DNA of 64,000 nt from Parasponia andersonii (GCA_002914805.1 JXTB01000115.1:144717-208716), one strand, 5' to 3'. Positions 11,868 to 40,700 are shown, counted from the first letter of the stretch. Numbers and translations are program-made. The notes: a model not told the origin generated them from the letters alone.

Positions 11868-13077
11868 CTAGGTGACTACTACTAGTTCCTGGACCAGTAC
11901 TGGTATATCCACACCCTCTTTGGTTTCCAGAACTTTGTGGAGTCTGGAAATTCTGAGAATAGCCTTGGTTGTAGCCTGAACCTTGTGGCCTATATTGATG
12001 CTGGTTCTGAGAACCATAAGGCTACTGATAAGGAGTGGAAGTGAATGCCTGAGACTGGGTATGAGATAGCACTGGCCTCGTCTGACTGCCCTGAAAAGGA
12101 ACTGAAGTACTCTGACTTCCCTGTGATCCTCCTTGAGACAATGGAGATCCCTGTTGACGGTAGGGGTAAGCTTTCTTCTGGTGGCCTTGCTGTCCACAAT
12201 TAAAGCATTCATAAGGTCTATAGCGACTTTTTCCTGAAGAGCCACTACTGTTACTACTTCCACTGTTCTGAGAATTCTGCCCTTGCCATTGCTCTTAGCT
12301 TTTCTTGTTCATTTTCCTCTCGTTGCCCTTGTTTCTTGAACGATCTCTCGTTGCTGACCAATCATTAAGAAAAGCTTCAGCTTTTTGGGCTGTAGCAACT
12401 AAGTCAACCAGATTACTGAAGGGTTGGGTCATAACCTTCTCTAAGATGGCTGGTCTCAAAGCCTTCATGAACTTGACAATCTGGAAGGTAGGGTCCGTCC
12501 CGGGTGCATAAGCATATTGTGCCAACTCCATAAACCGCACATAATACTCATTCACTATCATGTCACTTTGCTTGAGCCGTTCATACTCTCTAATCATAGC
12601 AGCTTTATGACTAGCATTAGCATGATGACTTCTGAATAATCCTTCAAAGGCTTCCCAAGTCATGTCAGTTACGTCCTGGGTCAACTTGACTGTCTCCCAC
12701 TAATTAATAGCTCCATTAGTCAGCTTATAAGTGGCAAATATTACTTGGAACTTTGCTGGCATCCCAATAGTTGTGAAGGTCCTCTTGACACCTTTAAGCC
12801 ATCTCTCAGCTGAGGTGGGATTAGGTTTCCCATCGAATGATAGTGGATTGTGCTTCATGAAGTCCTTGAAGAAACTAGCCTGACGAGCCTCAGGGTTTCG
12901 TTCTGTCCTCAGACTCGATAATGCTCGTAAAGCATTATATAAGTCGGCTAGACGGTCAGGGACTTGCTGTTGTGGTGGAGGTGATTCAGCTCTAGGCTCT
13001 TGCCTTGGTATTTTTCTCCTTGGAGGCATTATAGTTCTGTATTCATATGCCAAAGTGTTAGCAAGATAGTGATGCAA
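11868..13077 (-). mobile_element. gag of the nested gypsy element (fossil)
   Basis: The N-terminal basic and proline-rich leader (PPRRKIPRQEP, near 13020) is followed by a retrotransposon gag domain with FDGKPNPTSAERWL and later Y-V-R-F-M-E-L-A at about 12300-12850. A glutamine- and glycine-rich linker holds a CFNCGQQGH zinc-knuckle-like motif near 12170-12215. This order is that of chromovirus gag. The frame is broken. Confidence 0.85.
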
Positions 13078-13143
13078 TTACTTTTTAAAAAAAGAAGTCA
13101 CAATCTAGTCTAATGGTGTCACATCCGAGGTAATTAAACCTCA

Positions 13144-13155
13144 GCTCTGATACCG
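13144..13155 (-). other. Primer-binding site (initiator Met tRNA type)
   Basis: The plus strand reads GCTCTGATACCG. Its reverse complement matches the canonical TGGTATCAGAGC at 11 of 12 positions. It lies about 10 bp from the LTR end, as is usual for chromoviruses. Confidence 0.85.
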
Positions 13156-13165
13156 AAAAATCTTC

Positions 13166-15697
13166 TATCACGACCCAAACCCTGGTCCAGTAGCAGAAAA
13201 GGAATTTCACGAGTGAAAATTTATAATTTATTTTCGAAAATTTTAGAAACAACAATTCTTCAAAAAAAAAAAGACAACTAGTTTAAAAACAACAGCTTCT
13301 GTAAAAGGTTATAGAAATAGTTTAAAATATAAATTCCCACAGTTTGTGATCACTACTAGACATAAACTGTTAATAATAGAAATAAAACATTAATATGCAT
13401 CATATCATCTTTACCAGTGGACATTATAGAAAATACAGACTAAATTTAAAGTATGAGCCTTAAATATTATTACAAATCTAAAGTGAGTTACCAACCACAA
13501 AATTAGGATAAACTTCTCAGAGATTACCCCGCCCCGGAGTTGCCCAAGTCGCACTATAAACCACCTGAGAAGGGAAAGAAAGAAGGGTGATCATTCATAT
13601 ACTCAGTAGGAATTTCAATTACCCTTTTTGGTATGAATGTAACTTTTCAAACCTGCATAGTTAGCACCTTTCCAAAACCCATTTATAAAACAAGTTTACA
13701 AGGTAATCAAGATCATAAGTAACCATTTAATCAAAACCAAAATTTAAGTCACAATCATGTTGTTAAAACCAAAACCAAAACCAAAACCCAAAATCATAAT
13801 CCTATTTTCAAACAAAACCAAAGTCACCATGTTGTACATATCATAAATCAACTAAGTGTAAGTATATACATGAGCTCTCATCCTCTCATCACGAACCTAT
13901 AATATCTCTGTAACAGAGGTACTCAGCATCCTGACACTACCCGGAGGGGTGTCAGCAAATTCTGAGTAGGGGCCTAGGTCTCTCACCTAGCGCTGCAATA
14001 ACTCGCCAGTGATCTAAATACCATTATGCTAAAATGGAAGTCAAATATTTTATCCTATGGTAGGTACAATACATCATAGTGTGTAATAACCATGCATCAA
14101 GAATATCAAGAAATCATGCTTAAAACTCATTTGGTATTATTCTAGGATTTACGGAAAATCGGGCAGTATAACATCTGTATTTTCCCAAAACCAAAATTTT
14201 GAACCTGCATAAAAACCATACCAACCAATCTCAGAACAATCTAATATATCTCAACAGTTCACAAATTTATCAAATATCCAATCAAACTATTGAATTCTAT
14301 AACAATCGACATTTTCAAGAAATAGGTCATAATGCGCACTTTAAATTGAAATAAGTATAAAACTTGGTAATTGAACCCCTACCTCACTAGAATATTGATA
14401 TCATGCTAATGGGTCCTCAAGGTGCCGTTGAACGATCACTCGGAGGGTTGGGAACCAATTCCAGGCTCTCGATCACTCACTTGTGAAAAATCAACTCCTC
14501 AACAGAGCTTCGAATTGACAAACAAACCTCTTTACCGATCTCCTAGCACCCAAAATAGCTAGATTAGACATATGATTTGACCAGTTCGGGTCCGCGTCGA
14601 CACCAGACCAGTGTCACGCAAAATAAGACAAAATCTAAGCCATTAGAAATGATTTTTCGTGCCGATCATTAAATATAGTCAATATATATATCAAATTTCA
14701 CCATTTTCCGAGTACATTCTAAAAATGACAACAAAAATGAAATCTAATGGTCGGATCAAAAACTAAAATTCGAAATTCAAAATACCCTAAAATGGCAACT
14801 TTCAAACCGGGCAAAATGGGATCGTGATATATATACCTGGAGAAATCCCATGACATGAGGATTCGAATGCCACCAATTTCGCGACTTTCGTCGCCGGAAT
14901 TCTCGACGGTGAGCGACGGCAGCGGCGGAGCTTCGCTCCTTCCCTCGGCAACGCAGCGCTCCCGCAGCCTTGTAGCTTCAGCAGTCAACTTGGCTGGGCG
15001 GCGCGCATCGTCTGGGTGTGGTGGCGGGGTGCGATGAGGGCCGGCAGCGGCTGGTTCCCTTGGCCGTGCGTGAGAGAGACGAGAGGCAGAGAGTGAGAGA
15101 GAGAGGGGTGCAGACGAGAGAGTGAGGGAGAAGAAAAGAAAAGAAATTTTTTTAAAATTTTTTTTGGTCAAAAAACCTTTTTGCCCTTAATAAAAACAAG
15201 ATTTTACAGTGAAAATCTCACTAGCTGCGAGTTAATGGCCGAGATTGGTCGAAAAATGATGGCAATGAAGAGATAAGTACAATGGTGCTATTGTTGTGTC
15301 AAACGGAGGTCCGACGGAGGAGATACTGATGAAAAACTGATATGTTGGTGTCGGCTTTGAAGGAGCCAATCTTCGGTGAGGGGCTGCGATTTGTAGCGAG
15401 GGTGGCCAGTGCTAGTTTGTCCGCTACTGGGGAGGAGCATAGTGCAGTGGAGGGAGGCAGTGCAGCGGCTGCTCGCATCGATAGATTTTTCTCTCTCTCC
15501 CTCTCCCTCTTTCAGGTCCTCCAATGTGAGAAGATGAGAAATTTGAGGGGCCTTTTAAGAAATTTCAAAAACTATAGACTCCTATGAAAATATTAAAGAT
15601 ATTTTCAAATATTATATTTTGAACATTCATAATTACAAGATTACCATTGGTCTTGAATGCACTCTTTTACCCTTCTAAAAATCAGATTTTTACAGCT
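13166..15697 (-). repeat. Long LTR of the nested gypsy element
   Basis: In element sense it ends next to the primer-binding site at 13166, with TATCACGACC on the plus strand. Its outer end is either 15208 (GATTTTACA) or 15697 (GATTTTTACA). I prefer 15697 for the outermost boundary because recognisable copia sequence resumes immediately after it. It shares blocks with the LTRs at 43877, 49924, 55905 and 61380, including a stretch about insertion-style wording GGAGGGTYGGGAACCAATT near 14440 and a GA-rich tract near 15060-15120. Confidence 0.7.
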
Positions 15698-16892
15698 TCT
15701 CATGCAACAAAAATAACCTTGGACTACATTCATTTTGACTTATGAGAATCACCTATGCTACTATTTTTTTTATTTAATGCTCAGTAGTTTATTTCCTTTA
15801 TTGATGATTTTTCTAGAAAAGTATAAGTTTATTTCCTGAAAACTAAAGATGAAGCTTTTAGTAAGTTTGTTGAATGAAAAATATTAATGGAAGATCAATC
15901 TAGAATGAAAGTAAAGTGATTAAGGACAAATAATGGTTTAGGGTTTCGTAACAAGGAATTCATGAATCTTGTGCTAAGAAGAGTATTGCTAGACATCACA
16001 GTTGTACCAACACTCTACTGTAAAATGGCTCAACTTACAAAATGAATAGGACCATTATGAAAAGGGTTAGATGTTTATTGAATGAATCTGGAACACCAAA
16101 AATATTTTGGGCCGTAGTTGTTTCTGCTTGCCATTTGATTAATAGGTCACCATTTGCAGCTATAGATTTTAAAGTTCCTGAAAAGATGTTATCATAAATA
16201 AAACCCAGTTATATGATCATCTTAAAATCTTTGTTAGTCTTGCTTATGTCCATGTTAATCAAGGCAAACCCAACCACTAGAGCTAAGAAAGGAATATTTT
16301 TAGGTTTCCCTCTTGGAGTAAATGGTTATAGAATATGGTTATTAGAAGATAAGAAACATGTTATAAGTAGAGATGTAATTTTTAATGAAGATATATATCC
16401 TATAAGACTAACATGCAGAGTATGAGAATTTATGAAAGATCAGATTTAGATCACTTTGATACAACTGACGGAGCTCAGTTGGAGGTGATTAACAACAAAG
16501 TGACTTGTGATCATGATGATAATCTTGTTGATCAAGGTAGAGCATTGTAATAGTAGTCAAATCAAGAAACTGATACTCCAAATGCTAAAGTGTAATGATC
16601 AGAAAATGCGGTAGAATAATATTATTCTACACCAGAGATGAGGAAGTTTTTAGGCTATGTTCTATCAAGAGATAGAAAGAGAAGACAAATTAAAGTTCTT
16701 GTAAGATATGTTCATGCTGATAGTATAGAACTAGATGAGCCTACAAGTTACAGAGAAACCAGAAGAAGCAAAGATTGCATTTACCAGAAAAAAATCATGG
16801 AGGAAGAAATCAACTCTCTTGCGAAGAATCAGACCTTTAATTTGGTGGACAGACCAAAGGGAAAAAGAGTAATTGGCTGTAAATGGGATTTT
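15698..16892 (+). mobile_element. Ty1/copia relic, right part (integrase to RT start)
   Basis: Plus-strand translation begins with the TLDYIH motif that opens copia integrase and continues through FIDDFSRK near 15800. It then shows the RAKKGIFLGFPLGVNGY region near 16280-16330 and the KGKRVIGCKW entry to reverse transcriptase near 16855-16885. It is old and broken, with many breaks. It is the continuation of the relic at 10146-10374, separated by the gypsy insertion. Confidence 0.8.
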
Positions 16893-18454
16893 TTTTTTTT
16901 TGTGCGTGATTAGATATAAATTAAGTATCAATCAATATTCTATTCTTGGCTAAGTAGATTTTACAACATTAACAATAATAAAATTTAAAAATAGATTGTG
17001 GTGAAAATATATAAAATAAATTTACTTTTGATTATGGACGATTTATTTATTTTTTTGACAAATATGAAATTCAATTCATGCAAGATAATTAAGAAAGTTT
17101 GATGATTGTTGTGATAATTAAACACTAGTAGTCCCTCACCTAATATAAAAAATATTACTCTCTTTGACAAACTTCATCTTCTTCCTCTTTGCAGCTTTTC
17201 TCTTTTGATTTCTAACCTAATACTGGGGGATCCTTTACTACTGATCTTTCTTCCTAGTAGGATTTTCCTGATCTTTTTATTTTCCCTAATTAAACATTCT
17301 ATCTGTGTAAGAATGAAGGTAGAGATTCCTATGATTTATTCTCATAGAATTTTGTCATATCAGAATCTATATCTGTGTTGATTTTGTATTTTATTTTTAC
17401 TGTTTTTTTCCTTATAGTATTTTGTAGTTTTCTTCTAGAAAAGCTTAACATTCTAAGAATTAGGTTTGTAAAATTTTAAAGTAGATGTTGTATCGTTCAT
17501 GTAAATAGATTCTATTAGGATTGGTGCTATACTTTAGGACGATGAAAGTAGAACTCTTTCTTCTTTGTCAAAAGAATCTTTGGTCTACTTGATCTTTTAT
17601 TAGCATAATTAATTAATGTTTGTAAGATTTGAATCTTGTAGTGTCTTTAGTGATCTTAAAGTTTATTATCCATTTGGTAGAAAGTGATCATTGTTGTAGG
17701 TGTTGGGAACTCGGCTGGTATAGTGTGTCTAGGAATGATCTTATTACTAATGATGCAAACTTTTCATTGAGAGATAATGGTGGTTTTTCTGGTTTTGTTC
17801 TTCATTTTAAGAAAGAAGCGGTACACCCCTCTCCAAAAAAAAAAAAAAAAAACCGGCACATACATATGTAATAATGCGCATTATTTTGTAATAAAAAATT
17901 CATAAATTATAGTTCTCATATTATAGCAAACACTTTATTATAACACAAAATTTCATTTTGTTCCCTTTTCGGAAAAAAGAATAGGGTACAAAACCAGCCA
18001 GAAGCAGGCACTCTCTTACACTATAGTGCAAAGATCTAGAGACATAATTTCAGATATAATAATATGTTTTTTCAGTTTTCTTTCTTTTTTTCCTTTTTTT
18101 TTGGGGAACCGTACACACCGGGTATTGGTGGCATTCAGAGTTGAAGAAAATGGACTCGGTTTTTTCCTGTATTCGTGGAAACTCAGGTTCCAATTACTTT
18201 TACTATATATGTTTTTCAACACTCAAAATAGCAAATAACTACTGTCCTTGATTTAGAGATTATACGTATTTATTACTTGTAATAGAAACAGTTACAACTC
18301 TTCGGCAACCACAAGCCTTGACAATTTGTTTGCTTTGTCTTAAAATCATGTATTCTGAAAATCTCATGTCCATCGTTAGTCGTACTAAAAATTCACAGAA
18401 ATAAACAGATATTAAGGTAGAGAGGATCGTTTGATCGGCCTATCATAGCAAGCC
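16893..18454. other. Intergenic region upstream of the beta-glucosidase gene
   Basis: AT-rich, with no gene recognised. From about 17160 to 17835 the composition changes: pyrimidine-rich leader-like sequence comes first and the stretch ends in 18 consecutive A residues (17836-17853), as a retroposed sequence might. I found no target-site duplication or recognisable product. The last few hundred bases should hold the promoter of the downstream gene, but no TATA box stands out. Confidence 0.5.
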
Positions 18455-33166
<14,712 letters not shown>

Positions 33167-33318
33167 ATTCATCATTGACATGAACTCGGGTGGTTTGATC
33201 AAGTTGGAAAGTTTCAGTACTGAGATTTCCATTATGGTGGTTGGGAGATTTAACTTTTACAAGGAGTGCACAAGAGTTTTGTATTAGAGTTCAATGTCAA
33301 GGATAAGATAAGAAAACG

Positions 33319-33324
33319 AATAAA
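33319..33324 (+). terminator. Candidate polyadenylation signal of the glucosidase gene
   Basis: AATAAA lies about 150 bp after the stop codon, within the usual 3' UTR length range for plant genes. Cleavage would follow 10-30 bp downstream. Confidence 0.5.
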
Positions 33325-34729
33325 GTATATGTCATGTTCAGTTTTCTTGATACTAAAGTTATATATTAGACAATTACTAAAAAGTCAAATTCAAGACAAA
33401 ACCTTTCTTCTTATGATTAAGACTGACGCCTTTCTACATTTATAACTTGAATGCTTCTGATGCCGTGGCTTCATTAGTGACAACTAAAGTGTAACAATTC
33501 TGGTTATTAATGTCATGCAAATGAGAGATATATGCCACGTTTTCTTAAAATATGAGCTGGTATCAAATTTGGCCCCTTGTTTATTATTTTTTTTGGTGGG
33601 TGTGGCGAAGAAGAGGGAAAAAAGAGAGAATTTGAATTTTTATTGTTCTTCAATCTTGGTAGTACACACTTCAAATTCTCACAAGCATGCTTCAATTTAT
33701 AGTAGATATATTTATCACTGGCAATACCACCATGTTTATGAAAATACCAAACCATATGAGACTAAGCAATTGGACCAAACTTGACGATTACCATCAGTTC
33801 TGATGTTTAGGCGGCCGTACTGACTTTAATGCTATAGAAGGTATACTGATTTGTTTACCTAGTTTTATTGCTTGAATGAGCCAGTCGATTCGGAAAATAA
33901 TAATAACAATAATAATAATAAAATTAAATAATAAGTGCTTCATTTACAGGACGGAAATAATTCATGCTAAGTCAAAGCTGCAACATTTTGGTACTCTTCA
34001 ATGGTGATGAGTAAAACCATTAATTTACTATTAAAAACACAAAATAAACATACATTTGAAGTTTTATAAACTTCCAAGATGTCAACTCTTCACAGACAGT
34101 TCTAACACTAGAAAGATCTACACACTCTTCACAAAATTCAATATTAATTTAAAAAAACATAAGGCTACACACTATATAAAACACCTATCTCACGCCTCAC
34201 TACAAACCCCAGAAGAAACGGGGCTTGAGAAAATAAACAAAAAATAATAATAAATATTAATAACAGTAATAAAGGAAAAAGACAACAAGAATAGTGCCTC
34301 TGATGCCTACAACACACCATATTGATGAGCAAAATTCTTCCCCTACAGCACAATATATTACAAAGCAGCTTTTTTATGATTCAACATTGCAGGTCGACAT
34401 GCAGAAGTATCACTTATTATTTTCACAAAGCACTGCACCATCACCCTAAGAGGAACATCATAAGGATCAAGCACTTTCGGATTGCTGATAAAAAAGAAGA
34501 CCGTCCATTTTCTGGTTCAGCTTCATGATTCATGAGTTTGGTACGAAGATTGCTATTATGTATTCCAATTTCCAAAATCAGACAACAAAACATGGCAACC
34601 ATACCTCTGAATGTGAAGATTCAGATATCCTTCCCATTCTCTCATGCCAAAAGAAAAAAAAAATTAAAAACCACGTTAACCAAATTCTTGTTAAACTTTA
34701 TGTCTCAATGACGGTTTCTGGTCATCTAA
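33325..34729. other. Convergent intergenic spacer
   Basis: It holds the 3' flanks of the glucosidase (plus) and AIP1 (minus) genes. It is AT-rich with short AAT/TAA repeats near 33898-33925 and 34237-34262. No further gene is seen. Confidence 0.6.
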
Positions 34730-37700
34730 TCACTGTGGAGTTAGCTTCCAAACACGTAAACAAGCATCCTCACCAGAGCTCACCACACCGTGCTCATCAG
34801 TGAAAGCTAATCCATAAACACCACCTAAGTGAGCACCCTTTATGGTTGTACGGTTTGATGCAGGCTTGTCCACTTCATATATGATGACACATGTGTCGAG
34901 TGATCCAGTAGCAACCAAGCTGCTGTCTGGAGACCAAGCAACACAATTTATGCGCGCAGTGTGGTACAGCATGTTTTTCAGTTTCACCTGCAAAATATAA
35001 TGTGTCAAAAGATGCTGCGCTTTAGGGAAATTCGACTATTGTAGCTATATTCATTCTTTATATGAAAAGTGATGCATTTCAGTCTACAATTGTTTTAAAG
35101 CCCACCAGAAGAAAAAAATTTAAAAAAAAAAAACAAAACATAGGTCAAACTATCCGGTTTCATGTTAGCTTCCCCAACTCAAACCAGAAATGAATATTTC
35201 CAACGTGTATCCCTGCCCCAGAGCAAGTGAGGAGATCAGAACACTATGATTATTGAACATTAATTGATTCCAAACTGTCTGGTATCTTTTCTGAAGTTCA
35301 CTTCCAAGATCCCAACTGACCTAATTCCGCTGTCGTGTACAACATTAGGCCAGAATTGCAAAGATAATAAGGAAACCTTTTGTTTTACTCGACATATTCG
35401 TGAATATCAAAGTTTCCTGCAACAACCTATGGCACCAAGTTCAATTTTTGAGGATATCTCTCTCACGGAAAACAAGTGTGATATACTGATACTTGCCATG
35501 CCAGAAGTAGGAGTTGAGCCATTGGTCTTTTGTCCATTCCAATATATTAATAAAAAATTAAAGCGCCGAATATTCACATTTCCCTGTCAGCCTAGAAGGC
35601 ACATAAAATTGGATGGAAAAAGCAAGATAAGTAAAATCACTCTCTCTTCTATTACAAGGGTTATCCTAAACAGATACAACAGAACTATGGCTTCTCACGG
35701 CTATTTATATTTGATTTTCGCCAGAACTATGTCTTCTCAGTGCTATTTATATCTGATTATTTATATTTTGTAAAGCTTTTTCCCCTCTAAAGAGGACCCA
35801 AGCATAAACCTATGGGAAGACAATCAAATTACCTATTTCTCTCTCACACACACACACATAAGAAAATACATGTGACAAGATTACTTTTTCCCCTGTAGAA
35901 AGGACACACACACACACAGACAAAAAAAAAAAATATACCCATATAACAAGGTGAAAACAATCAAAATTAACCAATTTATAAAAGAAAAAAAAGAACACTT
36001 TTTTTCTAATGAGGACCAAAAGAAGTACAAAACAATGAAATTAGCTATTTATAAAAGAAAAATAAAAACAATGTTTCCTCTCTAGAGAGGACCCAGAAAG
36101 GAAAAACATAGAGCTATGGGAAAACAATCAATTACCTCTCGGGAAGCCCGATCCCAAACAACCGCTTCGCGGTTCACATCTGCTGACGCGAACATTGAAA
36201 CATCAGGAGAGTACCGTATAACAGTAACCGCACCACGGTGTTTCTCAAGGACTGCATCTTCTGTAAGTGTATCGCCAACAATTGAATATATATGCAATTT
36301 ACCGTCCTGACCACCAATGATGGCTTCACTTCCATCAGGTGAAATTGCAGATGCTGTCACAGCAAATCCAAGGTTAATAGTTGACACAACTTTTGTCCCA
36401 CAGAGCATAACAACCCCGGAATCAGTTGAAACCAAAGCAAGTTCAGGAGAGAGAAGGGCAAGGCTCAAATCTTTTGGTTGACTGCCAACATCAACCGAAT
36501 CCACATCTCCACATTGATCCCCATTTACAGGAACCCGCCATACCTGGTTGTCATAATTAGAAGCAAGAGGAAGCAACTCAGAAAGGCTGAAATTCTTGTG
36601 AGTATTTTTTTTAGTTCTAATATTTTCCAGTGCAATCTACATTTAAAGTTAATATTACTTATTTTCTCCGAAGACCATAAGTTTTCTCTTGAAGTTAAAA
36701 AAGAACTACTTTAGGAGCTCTTTTGAGAATAGTAATGGGAATCAATGATCTTTCTAAATTCCAAATCTTCATCAANAACTTTTTTTTTCAATTAAGATTT
36801 GTCGTAGAAACTAAATTAACCGTATCATTTTGGAAACATCAACAGGAAGTTAAAACTTCTCAAAACTCGATCAAAAACTCACAACTAATGATTGAAAAGC
36901 CTTAGAATCATTACTAAAAGAATGAAAAAAAATAGTTTCATTTTTACTCTTTTACGGCCGCAAAAGAAGAAACAAGGGCAAGAAGAACTTGCATACCGCC
37001 AGAAGAAGAAAATAAAAGATCTAATGAGTTGCTGTTTTCAATAGCATGGTGCTGAAAACAAAAATATTCTGATTCAGATTCCAAAATCCAGTTAACCAAG
37101 TAACTAATGTCTTGATTATTCTAGCAAAAGGATAATGTGTTGACATGCTTTATGCCTTTAATGCATTTAAGGATATTCCAACCAACTTAAGCTTTCAGGA
37201 CAAAAATCCAGGCTGATGACTTCTTTTCTAACATAAAAACGCATTGAAAGACTTTAAAAGATACAAGGCAGAATAATCATAATGCATAAAGTTGAGAAAA
37301 TAACGCACTTTGTTGTCAAAGCCAGAAGTAATAATTTCCTCCTCAACAGCTGCAAAACATTTGATTTGAGAGTTTTCCTTCCTCTGTAATTTTCCACTAT
37401 ATCCAATGCCTTGAATCCATTTCACTATTAGACCATCATAACTGCTGGACAATATAACTTTTGGATTGCTCTTTAAAACAGATAATGAAGTAACATTCTT
37501 CATGTGCCCAGATAGACACACCGGGGCTTTATCAAGATCAGTTGCTGAGAATATGCTAATTGTTCCTCCCAGCGAAACAACAACAAGATAATCATTTTGC
37601 CATAGGCACCCAACCAGCATGTCATCGACACCACCTGAGCCAGGACTAGTTAATGTTCTTTTCACTTTTCCATTTCCATCCTCAGAAATATCCCATACTT

Positions 37701-40700
37701 TTGCAGATTTATCAGCAGATGCAGTCAGTACCTTAAATTAGCAATTACACAAAACCCATCAGTAGAATAAACAAGGAGGAAAGATAACCAGCTTCAACAA
37801 TAAATAAAAGAACAAAAGATATATAGACACAAAAACCACCTAAGCAATGGCTGCCATTAACCATCACATTGCAGAATATCCTATTACCAATTCCTTTAAG
37901 TGCAAATAATTCGCAGGCTATGGGACAAAAAAGGATGGTGCCAATCTTGACGAGCCATAGGAAGAAAGTGTCATCTTTATCCCAAGCCATTTTCAAATAA
38001 AGACGGATACCTCTCTCTAGAAAAAATTAGTACTTGATGCTCTACTGAAAGCAAACTTAAAGACAAGCGAAAGCAACAAGTCAAGAACAGGTGTTTCTTT
38101 TTATTTTATTTTACTTCATTTTTCTACAAGAAACACAAATTTTATTAAACCAAAAAGGAAATTACACAGAAGGAGACAAGATGTTGCCAAAGAAAATAAC
38201 ACAAACAACTAGCTACCAAAAATAACAAATAACCCAACTGTAAAATAAATTATCCGACTCCTTAAGCACATATAAAAAAGAGAAACCCCTTAACTCTATG
38301 TCATCCTTAATATTTAAATCTACAAAATTTCACCTATTACCATATATATTCCAAAGACTCATAAGATTCCTAAAAAATTCTCTTATTTATTTCACCCCAA
38401 ATTGCCCAAAGAATTGCCAAAACTGCTGAACCAAATTACTTTCCAGCAGCCTTTCAACTGGCACCAAAATTCCCAATCATAATATCGCTGCAACTTAAAG
38501 TATTGACCCAAATTTATCTAAATTCGTGCAGCAATCTTTTCCAACAACCCAAAGCAAAAGAACAGATGGATGTTTCTAAGCTCTTAGACTTGGAATAAAT
38601 AGTTATTTTGAATTAAAATAAATTGGAGTAAACATGATATTTTCTTATCTTCTCCAGTGTAGTGCTCTTTAATTCTACCCCTAATATTCTCTGCTTGCCT
38701 ACCAAAATATGCACATTGAGACAACCTTAGCAATCCATTTTACTAATTAAACAACCAACAAATCCAGCATTCAAATACAGTTACAAAAAAACTAAACAGC
38801 ATCGTGAATTCATATATAATTTGGTATAGTTCACTACTATCAGATATCAAGTTTCAAAGGTTATAAAAAATTCAAAAGGCACAGTGCTGTAAAAATATCA
38901 AACAAAAAGACAGACAATTAATAAAAATAAGAAAGTACGACACATAAAATTTACACTGATCAAGTTCAACAGACCTTCAATTTTGATGTAATACAATTTA
39001 ATAATTCCTCCAAAATGTCTCAGTGAAAGAAATTGGTTCTTATAATCCTTCTAATTATTTTATTATAAGAGAATTTTCTTCAACATTTCTAGACATATGT
39101 TTGTGGTCGCAAGTTTCAGAAGTAGAATGGCAACTTTCGTGAAGGATTTTCAGTGTACAAGAGAAACTTCAACTTTTCAAGGCCAACAAGAGGCTTACCT
39201 GTTTGCCATCAGGACTCCAGCTAACAGCATAAATGGTGCCTTTATGTCCATCTTCAGAGGAGAGCTCTCCAATTTTCCCCCCAGTCTTCCCATCATAAAG
39301 AATACCTTTCTTGTCAGAGCTCACACTGATGAACTTACTCCCATCTGGAGAATACCTTACACAATTGACAAAATTTGAATGATCCCTGCAACCAATAAGG
39401 AAGATATTTTCATTTTAATTGCTAAAAAGGTGATAAAGAAAAAGAAATACAGAGCAAAAAAATTTGTTATCTTAATATGAACAGCCAGCCAGCTCTACGG
39501 AGATGGCCTGCAGCTTATCTGATCTCAGACCAGCCTATGCATTGGACTTATACATTCAGATTAATATAGGGCAGGCTTCGGTCTGAGTTCATAGCAGCTC
39601 AATATGAAAGAGACGTAAAGTTTTAGTTCACATTTGACCCAAAAAAAATAAAAACTTAAAAATAATTATATATATATATATATGCCCATATATGGTTGCC
39701 AATCCAATAGGTATTTTTTTTTTTAAACCTATGGGTAAGTATTTTTTTTTTAGCCATTGGATCACCATTCCAATGGTTATAATAAAGTACATGAAAAGAC
39801 GTGCATCATTAATGTTCTTTCTCTTACTTTTTACAATAAAAAAATGTGCATGCTAAAATTTCATTGGCCAAATTGATACCTATGCATAGGTAAAAAAAAA
39901 AATACCTACTGGATTGGTGCCCTATATATATATAATATATATATATATATAAACCCTTAAAAGCTAGTCCAAACTCATGGCCTTAAGAATATGAAAACAA
40001 CACAGTCAACATAGTAAGAGCAAATTCTAATTAGATAGATACATGATATGATAAATGTTGGGCTGTCAACCAGGATCTAGGACATGAAAACCATTACAAC
40101 CTTATATCTAAAGAGATTTCGTGAGTAAACTTCATGCCCACAAGTCCCTTGTATCTAACCTGTGAGATTGCTTAAATTTAAATGGTGGTCCTTCATAAAA
40201 GTTCACCAAAAAGTCCTCTCCACATGTAACAATGCGGAATGGCCGTGTTGGCTTAAATGCACAGCTCAGAACTCGCCTTGAATGGCCATCAAACTCTCCC
40301 ACATTCGTTCCTGAATCCCACCTATTCACAGCAATATCAATTGTTAAGTCCGTGCTTGAATTAAATTTAAACAGAATCTAAAGGGCATGCCAGTACAATG
40401 AGAAAATCACAGAACAAATATCAAGCAATAATTTTGATCACACCCCTGCCAACGTGTATAGCATCTCGTTCAAACAAGGGGTTCAGAGTCGTAGTGATCC
40501 TTCACATCTTCCATGCCCTTAGTTCACACTTCAATAAGGAAAATGATCAACTCATTCAGTGTCCATGAAACTTTCAAGAAGATAGCTACATAAAACCTAA
40601 TGATTTGGATTGGCAATGGCGCGAGGCACTTAAACGTTGCCTTATCATTTAGGTAGAAGGAAAATACTCGACCATTCCAATTTGAGAAAACAAAAGATAA

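Larger units (their letters stand above)
10375..15697 (-). mobile_element. Ty3/gypsy chromovirus-type element nested in copia relic (broken)
   Basis: Minus-strand gypsy sequence sits between two parts of one copia relic. The left junction is followed by an LTR-like end TATCA and the right one is preceded by ATTTTTACA. The flanking pentamers ATTTC (10370-10374) and GCTTC (15698-15702) are only a partial TSD match. The recognisable parts are one long LTR, an initiator-Met-type primer-binding site, gag, protease and the beginning of reverse transcriptase, then an LTR-like segment on the far left. The rest of pol is not seen, so the copy is a broken fossil. The two LTR-like segments look like different subfamilies, so more than one event may be recorded here. 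Tekay/Del-like affinity is inferred from the long LTR, the PBS and the RVP_2-type protease. Confidence 0.75.

Noticed and set aside
14719-15171. Open frames in a GC-rich patch (also 44021-44239 and 61629-62023)
   Set aside because: All three fall in the GC-rich part of long gypsy LTRs and are arginine- and proline-rich or low-complexity. They reflect composition and not genes.
13166-15208. 15208 as the outer LTR end of the nested gypsy element
   Set aside because: The sequence GATTTTACA there is a good LTR end, but the pentamer after it does not match the left flank and copia sequence resumes only at 15698. I kept it as an alternative inner boundary.
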